Origin: Phalacrocorax aristotelis
Lineage: Eukaryota; Chordata; Aves; Suliformes; Phalacrocoracidae
DNA: 64,000 nt
Direction: 5' to 3'
NCBI RefSeq assembly: GCF_949628215.1
Contig: NC_134278.1
Coordinates: 107,799,277 to 107,863,276, forward strand
Below the pieces are notes generated by a model that searched no databases, had not been told where the DNA came from, and saw only the letters and a program-made list of their open reading frames with translations. Below are positions 23,721-37,529 of the stretch, piece after piece (within the stretch, counting starts at the first letter, position 1; every line of letters starts with the position of its first letter). The position numbers and the translations under genes are program-made.

Positions 23721-26700
23721 TGTGTCCAACTAGCTGAAGACAGGAATTAAGATAACCAAACTTAATCAAGTCTGATTCATCCACGGTTATACAGTTTCTG
23801 TTACTTCTCCTGACATTTTTTTTTTTTAGCTCTTGGGATATATAAAAACAAATCTTATAAAGAGAACAAAAAGCTACGGCTGTCCTTTACAAACTCAGAC
23901 CAAATTTTCAATGATTAGCCAGCTTTAAGCAGAGCCAGATGAGACCTCCCTGTTGGACATGTCCTTGGTATCTTAGGAAAATACTGTCCTGTTACTTTAG
24001 AAACGGAGGCCGACAACAAACACTGAATGGAGGTGGCCAAGAGAAGTGACAGTGTTAAATGGCTGTGTCATAGTTGGCAGAGAACCAGATGAAATTATCC
24101 AGCCCTTAGATAGCTGAGATCGAGTATGTTCTCAAGCAAGTTGCAAAGCAAGAGGAAATTCCAGTAAATCATTTACTTAATGAGATCAATGTGCAACAGA
24201 TCTTTTTTCTCTCCTACAAAGTTAATATTAGTACTCTGTTATCATCCTTTTTTTCCCCCGTTTGCTAAGTTATCATGTGAGATGCCAGCAGGGTCTGGCA
24301 CTGTTTGGAGTCTGATATTACCCATAAATATACTGTGTGAATTAGGAGCAACTGCTGGACCCAGTGACTTATTTATATTTTTTTAAACACTTCTCTGCTG
24401 AAAAACACACTCTTCATAGTTGTGGCCAACCTGTATACTGTACTCCCATCAGCTTCCCTGGTCAGCTGAGTAGGAGGCAGGATTATCAGAGCCTCCAGAG
24501 TCCCAATTTGATCCCATTCCTGCCACAAAGGACTTCAGAGGCACCTTTTTTTTTTTAATATTTGTGTTTTGTAACAAAATGTTACAGAATTTAACTTCCG
24601 TAAAATAGTTCCAGTGTTTTTGCTTATTACTGCAGTTTGGAAGGAACATTTCCTAAAATCCTGAGATTTTTCACATATGTACAATTTTGCCTCCTGGCCA
24701 CTTCAGCAACCACACTGGAGTCAGTGGAATTATAGCTCCCTTGCCCAGTTAAAACTGCTCTGTGTTCGTGGACAAATTCAAACCTTGTGTTAGCAAGCAC
24801 AGTTTCAACCACACTTGTGGAGGTTTCAGAGTCTCAGATTCCAGCCACTTTTTTGAAAGTGTGCAGCAGACAGAGGAGAGAAACCCTATTAATGCCACTG
24901 GTGAGGGAAAAAGGGTAACGTGAGCTCAAATGTTGTTAGACACCAGAGAATCCACATGGAAAAGAGCCCAAATACATGCTCCAACCACCTGAAAAACTAA
25001 AGGACAAAGGTCTATAAAACTTAACATGAGTATTTACAGGAAATCAGGCCTCTTTGGTCCCAGTGTTCTCCGAACTACCTGTTTATAGGCTCAGTTTTCT
25101 ATGTACACATTCAATAACAATAGCCAAAACAGTATCATTCTGTTGTCAAGGACATAGGAGGACCACAAACTCTTGACATGATCGTCCTTTGCCTCTGTGT
25201 CCCACTGCACACCATACTGCTTTGAAAATCAAGTGCTAAATATGAAAACCTACATAACTGAAGAGGAACTTCTGCCACTTAACTTGTGCAACTTAACAAT
25301 TGTATCCCACACAGGTTCTTGTTACCCACTTTGGAAGCATTTGTATTTGATTAACCTGGTCAGCCATCTAGCGTTATCCACCAGACAGTGGAAGAGGAAT
25401 AAGCTGACAGTGGCGAACAATTGACATTTGTTAAGTTTAAGAAAAGCGTCTTGAATAATTTGGAGCAACTGCTTCTGAGATCTGATTACTGTTATCCTTC
25501 CCCCACTGTCAGGTTTCTCCACTGCAAGTAAAATTAGATGGTGGGAGGTTTGTGTTCATGTGTGCCCACGTATGCTTTCGCCTAGCACCTAGGACAAAGA
25601 AGCAATAATATGGGTGAGAGGCTCACACCATTATCCCATGGACCCTTGAAGCTGGCAAGGGCTGCCTCTGCCCTGAAAAGAATCCACGTTGCCAGCCCCA
25701 GCTAGAGAAGGGAGGAAGGCTCACAGGAACAGCCGGGGGCAGGGGAAAGACAGTGGAAGGGTGCCATTACACTTTATTCTGGCTTCAAAAGCTCATGGAG
25801 CTGAAGCCTGATGGTAGTTACAGAGTTCCCAATGCTTTCAGCTGAAAACAGAAGAGGCAAGTGGTTTGAAGCTGCCTGACTATAAACACAAAATATGAAG
25901 GATTAAGTCAGTAAATGAGCAAAATATACTGAATATAAAGGGTCTTCAGGTCTTTGTTTTCATTTTCTTACCCTTAGAATGCTTCTGTGGTTATTTTCAT
26001 CCACTCACTAAAACCTCTCAAAAATGTAACGAGGTGCAAGCGTTTGGAGGTTTTCTTTCTGTTTGTTTATTCATCATTTAGTGTAATCCCAGACTGACTT
26101 TTAAAATCCAGCTTTTAAAAAAAGATTCAGTTACCTAATATATTTGTTTTAAAGTGGCAGGGTGATGCATCTGCTATATGAGAAAAAAAAAGAGATGGTT
26201 TTCTTTTGGAAATACACTTTATATAACAAAATCAAACTTATGGAATCAGACCTTCAGGTGAAATTATGGTACTGTAGGTACATCAAAGACAGTGGGACAA
26301 CCCATGGGATGGAATTTCAGGAACAGCTAATTATTTGCTCTTTAAAAAAAATATCATTTCCTTTCCTTAATGAGCCAACTTTCAGGAAATGAGTACAGAG
26401 AAGGGAGAAGAGAGGAAGAAATGCAGTATTCTGGAAGCTAAAAATCTTGTTGGTGTTCTTTCTGCAATTTTTGTGGCTAAGACACTGAATGGATTCCATA
26501 AGTGAGATTTTGTCAGCATGCCAAATCTACATGGTCTTCTATCTTTTAAAAAAATGCCTTTGATTTTCACAGACTCCAGCCCAGCTTGGGACTTGCGTTT
26601 AAAAAAAAAAGCATATCCTGCTGCTACAGGAAATATTTTTCCCAACACCACTGTATTTTATTTATTTTAATCATATTTAAAAAAGAATCTTATAGAAATC

Positions 26701-29700
26701 CCAACAGTACTGTTACACATAACCCAAAAGAGTTTGTTTCACCTCTTTACAGGAGAAAAGCTCATAGGATTAACACATTCGGAAATTATGTGAAAATGCA
26801 AAATGGATTTAAGATTTTTTAAGAAGTCCAAGTATTGAATGCAGTAGGATATGAAACTATTAGCTTTCTTCACATTTGGAGGAAGACCATACAACATACT
26901 CAATACAGGGATTGGTTTATTTTATACTGGATTACAGAGGGTACTACTTTATTTTCTAGTAGAGAAACTTATTATTAACACTGTATAAGGCAATTCCAGC
27001 AAGCCTGAGAATTGGATATTGGGCCAAAATTAAATCTCCGTGTTTGCATATAACCACACACTAACAACATTCAGGTCCAAATAGTTTAATAATCTTTACT
27101 TCTTATATTGGGCCAAGTTCAGATTCAGAAAACCCTTTTCTGCAGATGCAAACTTTCAAGCTCAGATCTACAGTGAAAGGTTTGGGTTTCTTTTAATATA
27201 TCATCCCTATTGGGTTTCTTACAAGTTGTCTGCAAGAAACCCAAGTTCACTGTTATTAATAAAGAGGTTTTGAGAAAGTATTGCCAGGCAACCATCATTA
27301 TTGTAGTGTGCTGGACTACTGAAGTATGGGGCCGCAGCAATAGGAGAATAGGAGGTTGTTACAGAAAACCACAGTGGTAATCACCTAGCGCAGTAGTTTG
27401 TAGGGAGTGCTCTTAAATCAATGATGTAGGACATATAAAATGTGAAGAAAATAAAACAGCTTATTAATATTTTTATTGGTGACCTGTTTTATGCCCTGCA
27501 TATTCTTATCCTGCAACCCTCTGTTTCACCAGGTCCCAGGTCAGTAAATTGCTCAAAACAGTCCTTCACCACACTGGTTGAAACTTATCACCAAGTACGG
27601 TCCTCATTTAATCCTGGCAGCAAATTAAGACATCTCGCCTCTGATCTAGAGAAATGCATCTTAATTACTGAAGGCCAACCAGGCTACCAACTCAGCTCTC
27701 CGTAGGTAATTCAAATGAAGAAAATGGGAGAAAAGAGGTACTAAGCAGCCAGCTTACATTGCTCCTTTGTTTACTATAAGCTACAGAAACAGATATGACT
27801 GGATCAACCTTTGGTTTTTGTTATCTATTCTCTAGCAAGTCCTTCTTTTTATGGGTCAAAATCTCTCCTGACAGGGTCCATTCAACTGATAATCATCAGT
27901 GTGGGCCTCAGTAAGCCATGGGGTATCTTAAAACCTGAAGGGATGCTTAGCATATTCTGAAAGGCTCAGCCATCAGGAAATGTTTTTGGCAAATGTCACT
28001 CAGGTTTCCCAAATTATCCGAACTGATCCCGGTTCTGAAAATCAGATATTTAAGAAGTCCAAAGAAGTCATGCATATCGTTTTCAGAGTCAGGTTAATTT
28101 CAGAAGGCAAAGATACTGTGGTTGTTGATTGTTTCTGACAAAACTGCTTTGAAATAAAACAGATCTTCTAGCACAAACTACTTGCAAATTGTTCAGTCCT
28201 AATCAAACATAAGAATCTAAGAATTTGAGCATGGAGTCATCCAAGACAGACTCTGAGCTTAGAGAGAAAGGTTCTTGGACTGCTACAACTGCATAAGCTC
28301 ACGTAAACTTGCATAGATGCACAGAATAATTTTTTCCATTGAATTTTGCAAATTCCAGTAAAATTAGCTGTCTTGTTTTTAATTTGGATTCCCCATGAAC
28401 AAAACACCAGCTACTTCTACTCTATCAAATACTGCAGTCCATTTCAGGCACTCTACACATATGAGGCAATGATCCAGCCAAAATGGAGTCTGTGGCAAGA
28501 TAATGGAGAAAAATAGTTTTAAGACTCTCTGGTCAGCATATTTGCTTTGGTTTTTTTACTACCTTTTTAAACCATCGTATTCTTAAGTTGATTATAAGTG
28601 AAATGTGTGCAGAGATATGTTTAAATTTAATGAAGTAACCCCTTATGGATGGTGAAATGACTTCCTAATGACATTTTATGTTCTAACGGTTCTTGAGTTT
28701 TTAATTTTCCACAAATCGAACAGATTTATATGAGTTCACATGACAGCTCTAGCTCATTGAGAAGTGACCATGGCTGCCAGAGAGACTACTTAGCCTTTAG
28801 ATACAACGGAGAGGTAGTACTGTATGTTTACTAGAACTAGGTGTAAAGTGACGGTTCTTTCTTCACTGTTTATTGCTAAGCCAACCTGCTAAAAAACATT
28901 GATCTCTCAGATACAGGAGACACATGACTCCCATGCCACTAGGTCCAGTAGATTTAACCTGCTGAACCCAAAGTGCTAAAAGGACTTAAAATGTAATCAT
29001 TAGTAGATTTTTTCAAGCAGCTGGTAAAACAAGATTTCTAGGCAGTCAGGGTGCTTTAATTTATTTCCTAATCCTGCCAAATCAGCAGAAAAGTATTTTA
29101 ACTTAGTTCCACTTGGCAGACAAAAGGCAGGATTCCAGTGGGACGGCACAAGAGAAAGCATCCGTGCAGGTGGAAAATGATAAACGCTGTGCAGTGATGG
29201 CTATCAGCTCCGAGGTCCATATTTTTAACGTTGCTCTGGAAGAAAAGAAAAAAGTAGGAGAAACACTATATCTCATTTTGGCTCAACCCTGCTAGAAATA
29301 AACTATTACATTTTTTTCAAAACATCAGCAGTATTCTGCTCAGCCTTTCCAGCCTCTATTAAATCCAGCACATTGTACTGAGACAAAAGAGGTTGCGGAA
29401 CTTCCCCGTCTTTCCTCCCCATCCAACTCAGGGCTCTTTCGTCAGCAAGAGTTATTGCCCTAACAAGCAACTTACAAGTCACTCATTTGTAGTTGCTCAC
29501 TTTTCACATTAAGGGAAAACATCACAATGGGCAGCCTTTACAAGGAGGTTTCCCATTGTTTAAGCTTGACCCTGCCAGTGTTTGCACACACGATATCAGG
29601 GTAAACGATAAGGACAGCACCTTTGAAGGCAAACAAAAACTACTATCCATAGAAAAAAAAAAAATTATTTTTTTCTCAGTTGGTACTTTCGTTCCAGATT

Positions 29701-32700
29701 TTTGGGATACTGAAATACACCGTGATCCTGGTTTCTTGACAGTTCATTGCTAAACGAACAGTAAAATCTGTGGTGCTCGTTAACTATAGGGCTTGACTAG
29801 TCTACAGTGATTGTTGTACAAATACATGCCACACACTTATTTTCATGATCTCATTTAGATGGTCTGTTTAATTGAATGCAATCTACAGACTTGATCTCTT
29901 GCCATGTAGCGCACACAGGAAATCCTGGAATAACATCCAAAGACTCTGTTGGACTGAAAGCGAAAACCTTTGGTTTCACATGTTGCCAAATCTTTTAAAG
30001 AAGCAGAAACTCACAAAAAGAAAAGCCTTTAGTGCCCTTGAGATCACAATGTGCATCTCTGGCTGACTGGGCTGATATTAGCTGACCTGAAACTTGAATT
30101 CATTCTCATGAATTAAATGAATTATTGGTTGATTGACGGGCGTATAAGAAGAACCTAAAAAGCAAAATGCAATGGCTCTCAAAGAAAACTTAAAAGATAA
30201 ATAAGAGGGAGGACATGAGAATAAAATGTTGAAAGTATTCGCTAGAGAGGTTTTGCTATACTCCTATATCAAAATGTTGCAAAAAATCTCCAAGCTTTTT
30301 GCCTTCAACACTAAAAACACTCTGATCAAAGTGCATGTCATGCTTTTAATATCATCCACTATGAAAGCCAAACTTGGAGTGAGGTTTAACTGCCAAAACT
30401 TCCTGAGTGGGTGCAGAATTCATAGATGCAGGTTCATTAAGTCTCATCCATTACACTATATATTTTGCTCAGTTGGCAAATGGAGGTGTTTTTCAGTTTC
30501 AAATTCACAAAGACCTGTCAGTCAAGTCTTACCATCTCATGTGCCGAACAAGCACACTGCAAACAGTGTGGTTTTTCAGATGTTGCTGAAGGCATATTCT
30601 AACCACAGCTGATGTTACAGAGATAGAGCTAGCAGTGTAATTTGGCTTGTGTTATCTTTATTGTCAGTGATGATGCATGAAATAAAGAGAGCTCTTAGAG
30701 AGCCTGGGGAGGTTTTAGTTTGGAAAAATATCTTTTAGATGAAAAGTGAGTAAATGTAGTAAGTATTCAGTGGGAAACAGTAAATATAGACTGATAAAAT
30801 GATTATTAGAGTCATTTTTTAAGGACTGAATTGGTCTTCCAGGTAGTGTCATCTGCAGCTACCAAAACCTACTCACTGGGCTGCATAACAGCCTCATTTA
30901 TAGATTCAAAGCCACAAGCCACCGACTATTTGAAGAAAACTTTCCATACTTGGAAAATACATGCACTATAAGGTTACTCTGCTGGTTATCAGCATTTCAG
31001 GCTTCACAAAAATTTGCTGATGTTATCCAAATGTAGTATCTATCAGAACAATTATCTGTTCAGTGAGGACCTGATACAAACAAAACCCAGAAAATTGGTA
31101 TGACAGTCTGCAGTGAAAGGGAGTACAAAAAGCTATAAGTCCATTCACATGTAGAATTTCTGAATTCTAATACTTTCTCAAAATGTTATACTTTTTAGCA
31201 GCGCATTCTTATAGTTCAGTCCTCTTTTTCATTTTATAAGGAACTGCTACAGAATTGCCATCTTCTGTTTTACTGTAAGACATTAATTTTGGAGTGAATT
31301 TACAGAGGATGCCCTTGCACATTTTTGTCATTACAGAAGTAACTGTGAAATGGAAAGCATGGAGCTGCAAACGTGAACCACTTCAGAAACTTAACTTTGT
31401 TTTTTAAGCACCACTTGCTAAAGATCCAGTTTACTTCCCAGCACTGAACATGTCCCTGGGCTTTTACTTCAGACCCCTCCCCAGTCAGAAGGACTGTGAT
31501 CCCAGGCTCAGAGGCAAATAATGTCCTTCCTGAAGGCCAGCAGAAACCTCTGAGGTCCCCATCCCTGAGAGGAAGGACATCAGGGGGACTGTTGCATGCC
31601 CTGTACCGCTGTGTCCCCAGAAGATTGCTTTCACATTAGGACATTGATGCCCATCTCACACCTGATTAAAGCCTGAACTTGTGCCTGCTACACCTCTGGA
31701 AGAGGAGAATGAACTCAGCAGCAGCAGTCTCCTGCAGTGCTTGTGGGTTTGTTTTGTGTCTACATCAAGCTCGTATCCTGAGACTAGACTGTAGTTGTTT
31801 TCATGGACAATGCCACTACTGCAGCAGTTAGTCATCAGCTCTATTTTTCAAATTTCTGTAATGTTTTATATTCTGATACCAGAAAAAATGGCTTTGAATT
31901 GATCAAGTGTGGTGGGTCTGTTTTTCTCTGACTAAGAAAGAGGAGAGAGGAAAAAGTGGAATAGGAGCTGCTGAGTGATTCTATGGCAACTTGAGATGGG
32001 GGACATGAGAAATTAGGCAGTGATGGCAAAATACTAGTCCTGGGTTTGTTACACAAAAAGGATGTAAGAACTTAAATTTTATAATACAGGGTGTACTAAA
32101 TTGTATACCTTAGCAACTGAAATTAACACAACTGCAGTTTGTTAGAAAGCACAAAAATTGCATTTAAAACAAATGTCCATACTTTTGTAGGCACATACGT
32201 ACAATTCACATACCCTAATACATACTTTAATATGGACACTGCATTTTGCAGTTAGGATTATAAAGTGTTCACTTAGAAGTGCTGGGAGTTAGCAAGAGAG
32301 AGGAAGCATGAATAAAGTTCTGAACACATAGGAGTCCAGGATTAATATCCTCTAAACCATACTTGATTGATGCTTTCAGGTTATTACACATCATTCATAT
32401 GGAGTATTATTTATGGGTTGGGACATTCCTCAGGAATGTGAGAAAATGAGCTAGTCATCAGGCTGGACCAGAATTCTTGCATACAGAAATGAAATGAACT
32501 CAGCAAAACTCTGACTACCTCCTTTGCAACTGTGGCTACACAGTCATAATGATTGCATGTGAATTTGTGAGGAGGAAAATTAAATTGAAGGTCCACATCA
32601 ATAAAGCAGAATTCAACAGCAAAGGAAGCCTCAGGCAATGAATGTCTTAGAATGAAAAGGATCGCTTATTAAAAATCTCTAAATTGTTTCTATTAGCACT

Positions 32701-33054
32701 ACATATGATTTTCTGAAAGTACAGCAGAAATTTTGGCTACAAAAATGAAACATGAAACTCCTCCTGCCTGCCAGTTTTAATCAAATATAGAGCTCAGCTC
32801 GAACCTATGCAGGGCTGAAATGATGCTGTTGGAAGTGCAGCTGGCTGTCTCCTGTTAAAGGCTTGCAAGCTCTTTTTTGTTAAGGTTGTGTGAAGCCTTG
32901 GAGTCTTATCTGACTCCTTGCTGAGTCTGGATGACTGGGCAGCATCCCAAAAATACCTTCTCACATCTTTAGCTTTATGGGGAGTTTCATCCCTTCCTCC
33001 CGCTGAGGCCACAATATCCTCTGCATTTGTTACCTGACGGCTGTGTTATTACAG
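23721..33054. other. Long gene-free stretch, nothing recognised
   Basis: About 9.3 kb contain no recognised gene, RNA or transposon. Homopolymers include T11 at 23816-23826, T11 at 24546-24556, A10 at 26601-26610 and A12 at 29653-29664. The longest open frame is 128 codons (30226-30612, +) and has no recognisable motif. A somewhat GC-richer region spans about 31430-31750. Confidence 0.55.
29653..29677. repeat. A12 run followed by T-rich run
   Basis: Twelve A, then TTATTTTTTTCTC. The adjacent A and T tracts could fold on themselves weakly; ordinary simple sequence is the likely explanation. Confidence 0.7.
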
Positions 33055-33189
33055 CCTTCTGTTTCTGAAGCCGAATGTAAGACAACGTGCTGGCTCCAGA
33101 TGCGGCAGAAGGAGGCCGTCTGCCTTACGCCTGCCTTAGATCACTGTAATCAATTCAGGCCAGTGCTCAGGTCCTTCTTTCAGCTCCAG
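33055..33189 (+). other. Candidate exon, 135 nt, CpG-retaining
   Basis: An acceptor ending in gtgttattacag precedes the segment and CTCCAG|gtaatt follows. The length is a multiple of three and the phase-0 frame is open for all 45 codons, with four cysteines and a mix of charged residues. At least five CpGs are kept, unlike the CpG-poor surroundings. No family is recognised, and a - strand reading also meets a donor-like CAG|gtaaca just beyond its end, so orientation is uncertain. It might be an exon, an untranslated exon or a constrained regulatory element. Confidence 0.25.
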
Positions 33190-35589
33190 GTAATTCCTGA
33201 TGCTGGTTTACGGCCTTTGGCATATGAAGTCCTGCTGCAGTTGCAAACCCACTGAGGCTCAGAACAAAGCCTTTGGGACCTAGGGACAAAATGTTTTTCT
33301 GAAGGCAATCCGTCATCGGGAAAAAACTTTCCATGAACATCAGGTGAATACACCCCCTGACCATCTTTAAAAAAGAAAGAAAACCTTCCTCCTAGATGAT
33401 ACTTTGAAACTTGAAGCAAGTAGTGCTTCTGATGTAAACTCTTTCATTTGCCTTCTCAAAAAACTACCAAGGGCAGACCAAGTTTTGACTCAAAAAAGGC
33501 AGAAATGCTAGATACTGCAGAGATTCAATAGCTGTTTCACTAGAGCTGCAGACCCATATGCAGGCTAGATGGTGAAGGCCAGAACTCACCAGCTTCAGGC
33601 CATGGTTCAATGGTACAAGTTCAACCTTAAATTTCTAATTCCTAACACCAACAACAGATGACACAAATCACAGGTCTGATGCAAACTCACTTGTCTAATG
33701 CAATTTCTGATGGGTTATCTTTGCAGCAACAGGCTTTAAGCTTAATCAGGTACCAACTTTCACCACACTGCCAGCATAAAGCTATCAGGAAAGCATACAG
33801 CCAGAGTAAACTCTGTATCATGTGCTCTGCCAAATTTGACAGAACAGTGATCCTGTGCCCAGGCCTGATTTAAGTCCAAATTTCACTGCTAGATAACAGC
33901 AGTGTGCACAGTTTCAACAGTAATGCTTTTGGAACTAATGCTTACCTTGCAATAGTTTATTTTTTCATCATATTTTAACTACTGCTTAGCTCTAATGTTG
34001 CTGTTGCTACTGCCTAAGGGTTTTGCCCTCTATACATGAAGTAACAGAGTCTTTCCCAACCTCATGCAGATTTATACATACAAACTTACAAATGTATATA
34101 AATACATGTGTATATTGCACATTATCAACTGGGGAACAAGGTTTATGCATGATCAACAAAAAAGGCCAGCATATACTTTACTCTGTATCTGCCTAAAGCT
34201 TTCGCTATGGAGTCACAGATCAAACCAAACACACCATCTCATTGACAAAGTAGCTCATCAGACATAATTTAGAGGCTGCTGCTGTTTCAGTCCCAAGGTC
34301 TCACCCACCAGCTGCAAATCTTCATGCTCCTTTAAGACTTCAGTTTTAGCTAACTCCTTAATTTTTACTGAAGTCTCCCTCTAGTTCCCCAGGTAGTATT
34401 CAATCCGGCTGTTGCTATTCTTCCTCTGTAACCCCATGACCTGAGGGCAGATGGTGGTCTTCCCCACTAGCACCAGCAGTGTGGGGCAAGGTCCCCCCCC
34501 AAGAGTTGTGTGGAGTGCATCCCCACATGCTGTGGCCACTCACACCCCCAGCTCAGGGGGTGGGGTACCCCAGCTACTGGCTTAGAGCATATTCTGTAGA
34601 AAAGGCAAACTGCACATGCTAGGCTTTGAAAATTGCCCGTGCTTATGCTTAATGACTGGAAAAGAAATGCAAGAGTTCTGTACTCAAAGATATTTGCAGG
34701 GATTTAAACAGCACATCCTTTAAATTCAAGTCTTTGAAGGGAAGTAAAAGTGAAGCATGACAGTATGCATCCCTCTCAATTCAAATTTTGTAAGAACAGC
34801 ACAGAACATCTAAGAGTATCTATCGGTCAGTTGCTGGTGTGATTGCCGTATATACCTCTCCTTGATATCCTTTCTCAGGCACTGTGGTTCGAGGTCCTGT
34901 ATTAGTTGAGCATTTGAGGTCTTCAGCTGAATGGAGTTTCAGGTTGATGGTTATTTTTATCATTGTTAAATTATTTATGGTACCAGTTCTTTGTAGTTGG
35001 CTAGTGTGGGCTTTGCAGTAATGCCTGAAATGTGTAGAAGTGAGCAATACTCTGTTCAGACTGCCAGACAGCCAGAAATCCTGAAAAAACATGAAAAAGA
35101 AATCTGCAAATTTGTCCCAGAAAAAAAAATCAGGTAGAAAAACAGGAAATGTCTGTGGAAAAACAGACATATGGGAGCTCTAGTTCTTCCATAATCTTCC
35201 AGTAGAAGTAGTCTGGGCAAAGAATTCAACTTCTTGTAGGGTGGAGTTTTATCAATTTATTAAAAGAGTTTAATGATGTGTGAAACCTGGACTAGTCCCA
35301 CCTTGTCCTTCTCACCTAAAAGCCACTCATAGAACAGGCTCCCTCTGTATAAGTGTATAACAAAAAGATGGCTTATAGAAGAATGAGTAGAGTGTATTTA
35401 TTTGTACCTGTGAATTCTTGATGTGCAGATACTGTATAAATACACATGCATACAGAGGTAAAAATTACTATGGGTTTCTTAAAAAAATAACCAAAGGATG
35501 CTTAAAATTTATGGGTCAATTCACACTGCTTTGAAAAAAAAAAGTCTAAATGATGTGTTTCAAAAGATTCACTTCAACAGATAAAGTAC
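33190..35589. other. Gene-free stretch with a G/C hairpin cluster
   Basis: No gene is recognised. A TA/CA-rich patch lies at 34068-34125, and a cluster of G and C runs lies at 34480-34575 (listed separately). A10 occurs at 35534-35543. The 116-codon frame on the - strand (34820-35170) is rich in Phe from the T-run context and has no domain. Confidence 0.5.
34480..34575. repeat. Cluster of G/C-run hairpins
   Basis: Within about 95 bp, GGGG at 34483-34486 faces C8 at 34493-34500, CCCCC at 34545-34549 faces GGGGG at 34556-34560, and a perfect 12-bp palindrome TGGGGTACCCCA lies at 34561-34572. The cluster contrasts with the AT-rich flanks. It could form stable secondary structure in DNA or RNA; the role is unknown. 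Confidence 0.6.
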
Positions 35590-35840
35590 TGCTTTAACTT
35601 CCAAGATCTAAATTATTATTTCAATGCAGCTGTCTAGCAGAGCTGAGGTTAGCTTAACAAAGGGCCTGGCTGAAGATACATCTGTCGTTCATCTTCCAAA
35701 GTACTGAAATAAACTGAATAATTGACAGACAGGACTGCAAGACTGGCCATTTTACATTACTTACATTTTCAGCTGAGAGGTTTATAAAGGTTTTACCTTA
35801 GCTGCTAATTGATAATATCAGTTTTAATGAAGACAGACAT
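35590..35840. promoter_or_regulatory. Candidate conserved non-coding element with two TAATTGA sites
   Basis: TAATTGACAG at 35719-35728 joins a homeodomain core to a MEIS/TGIF-like TGACAG, and TAATTGATAA recurs at 35806-35815. The block has no simple repeats. A composite HOX-MEIS-type site is known from developmental enhancers, which makes this plausible; the assignment is inference. Confidence 0.27.
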
Positions 35841-35990
35841 ACACATTATAAAATACTTCTAGGAGATAGACCAGGAGGCAGAACAGGGTATAGAGAAAGA
35901 CAAATAAAAAAACTTTGTTTATTGAGCTGAGATTATGCCAGTTGTTCAATATTTCTTAGTCTTATACGTTCTTCTTTATTTCTTCTGCAG

Positions 35991-36014
35991 AAAGAGTCCA
36001 GAACCATTCAAGAG
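35991..36014 (+). other. Candidate 24-nt microexon
   Basis: A long pyrimidine-rich acceptor (from about 35967, ending in ttcttctgcag) precedes only 24 nt that end in AAGAG followed by gtaatt. The phase-0 frame gives eight codons, mainly charged and polar (Lys, Glu, Ser, Arg, Thr, Ile, Gln, Glu), a composition often seen in neuronal microexons. Without transcripts it cannot be told from chance. Confidence 0.2.
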
Positions 36015-37529
36015 GTAATTCAAAATGGCAAAAGTAACATTTTTCTTTACCTCTACCTGGCAAATTTTCAGAGAGATACATTTACTGGACGGAAACTTCC
36101 TGCCTGGACTGGCCATCCGTTAGTATGAGTAATGAGCAATCCATCCATCATTAGGGTTAGTAAGTTTTCCATTTCATCCTTTTCCCTCTTTAAGTGCATG
36201 ATTTAATTCACAGCACATAAACATTTATGCAGAAACCTTGTAAAAGCAAAACCATGCCCAGTATTTTGGTCATATATGAGACAACTATAGGCAGGTGGAG
36301 AAACTCACTTTAAACCAAGCCCATGTTCAGTGTTTGTTCACAATATCTAAACTCTGTATTCTGTGTCTGTGCCTAATTTACGTTAATCTCCTTTTCTTTT
36401 TTCCCCTCTACACATACAGATTTCACACCTGGCACTGCTTGGAGCTAGAGCTGCTACATACTTAATAGGAAATTTGTTCCTGGGACAAATATGACCTCTG
36501 GGAGAGGTTGCTTTATCAGCTAGGCCATAGGCCTAAAACTTGGTATCTCCCACCTTCAGTTCCCTGTGTGACTGCAGACTCCTTCCAACCCTGACCCATG
36601 TCACTTCAGAGATGCTGAGCTACAAGAGCAGGTGGGTGTACAGGGAAGAGGTGGCCTGTGATAGTTGAACACCCAATATTCATCTCAATGCAGAAGCAGC
36701 CATCTTCCTATCGGAGGATGCCTGAAATATTTCTAGCTTTCTCTTTTTCATTAAGCTTTTGGGCTTCCTCTTGCTCTCTAAAGCTGAGGCTGCAGCATCC
36801 CACTGCAGGGTCCGGATGCTGGGGCACACACGAGGGGCTTCAGATGGCAACACTGCAGTGACCGTGTGGCCAGGCATTTGCCCTTTCTCTGCTGGGAAAA
36901 GCAACAAATTTTACAGTTCAGAATAGTGGGGCTCTTCTTGTACCTTTGAGACATGGCAGAAATCCCTTTTAGTCAGTGTGAGCTTTCAGCCACATTTTCT
37001 GGGTTTTTCTTTGCCTCCTCAAAGGTTAGTGGCCCCATTCTAAAGATGGTGCACTTGGGGCAGAGGTAGACAGTCTTGCCCTGCAACTCTGGCAGCTGAG
37101 GAGCTTTTCATGGACTTTTAGTGACTGTCTTAATTCAGCCTGCAGTTAAACATGTGGTTATCCTCAGTGAACACTTACATGCTCTCTGCCAACCCCTAAC
37201 AAATCAACCTTTTCTTTCCATAAGTAAATCTGATTTCCTTGCCCATTCCCCAAAATCTACCCACAAAACTGACTGTTACTTGGTGCAAGTAGAGGGTAGT
37301 GGCAGCAAGAGCCTTGAGCTGCAGGCAGAACTGTGAGGCAGAGCAAAGCAACACTTTTTCAATGAATACTCGCTGAGCCAAGAATACTTAAAACCCTCCT
37401 CTTCCATTACCTTTCCTTAAAATTGAGATTATTAATGAGTCACCCTTACATTCATATTCCTCAGAGCTCTGCTTTAGAGAAACAATAGCCAGGTCTCCCT
37501 CTCCTTCCTCCTGGGTGGGCAAGCAGCAC

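Noticed and set aside
25365..25395. CTCF-like sequence GCCATCTAGCG
   Set aside because: At least two core positions mismatch the known consensus; a matrix score would be needed.
36481..36610. CCTTCCAACCCTGACCCAT resembling the conserved CR1 3' segment
   Set aside because: Only one short word matches; the surrounding sequence and the terminal ATTCTATG-type repeat are absent.
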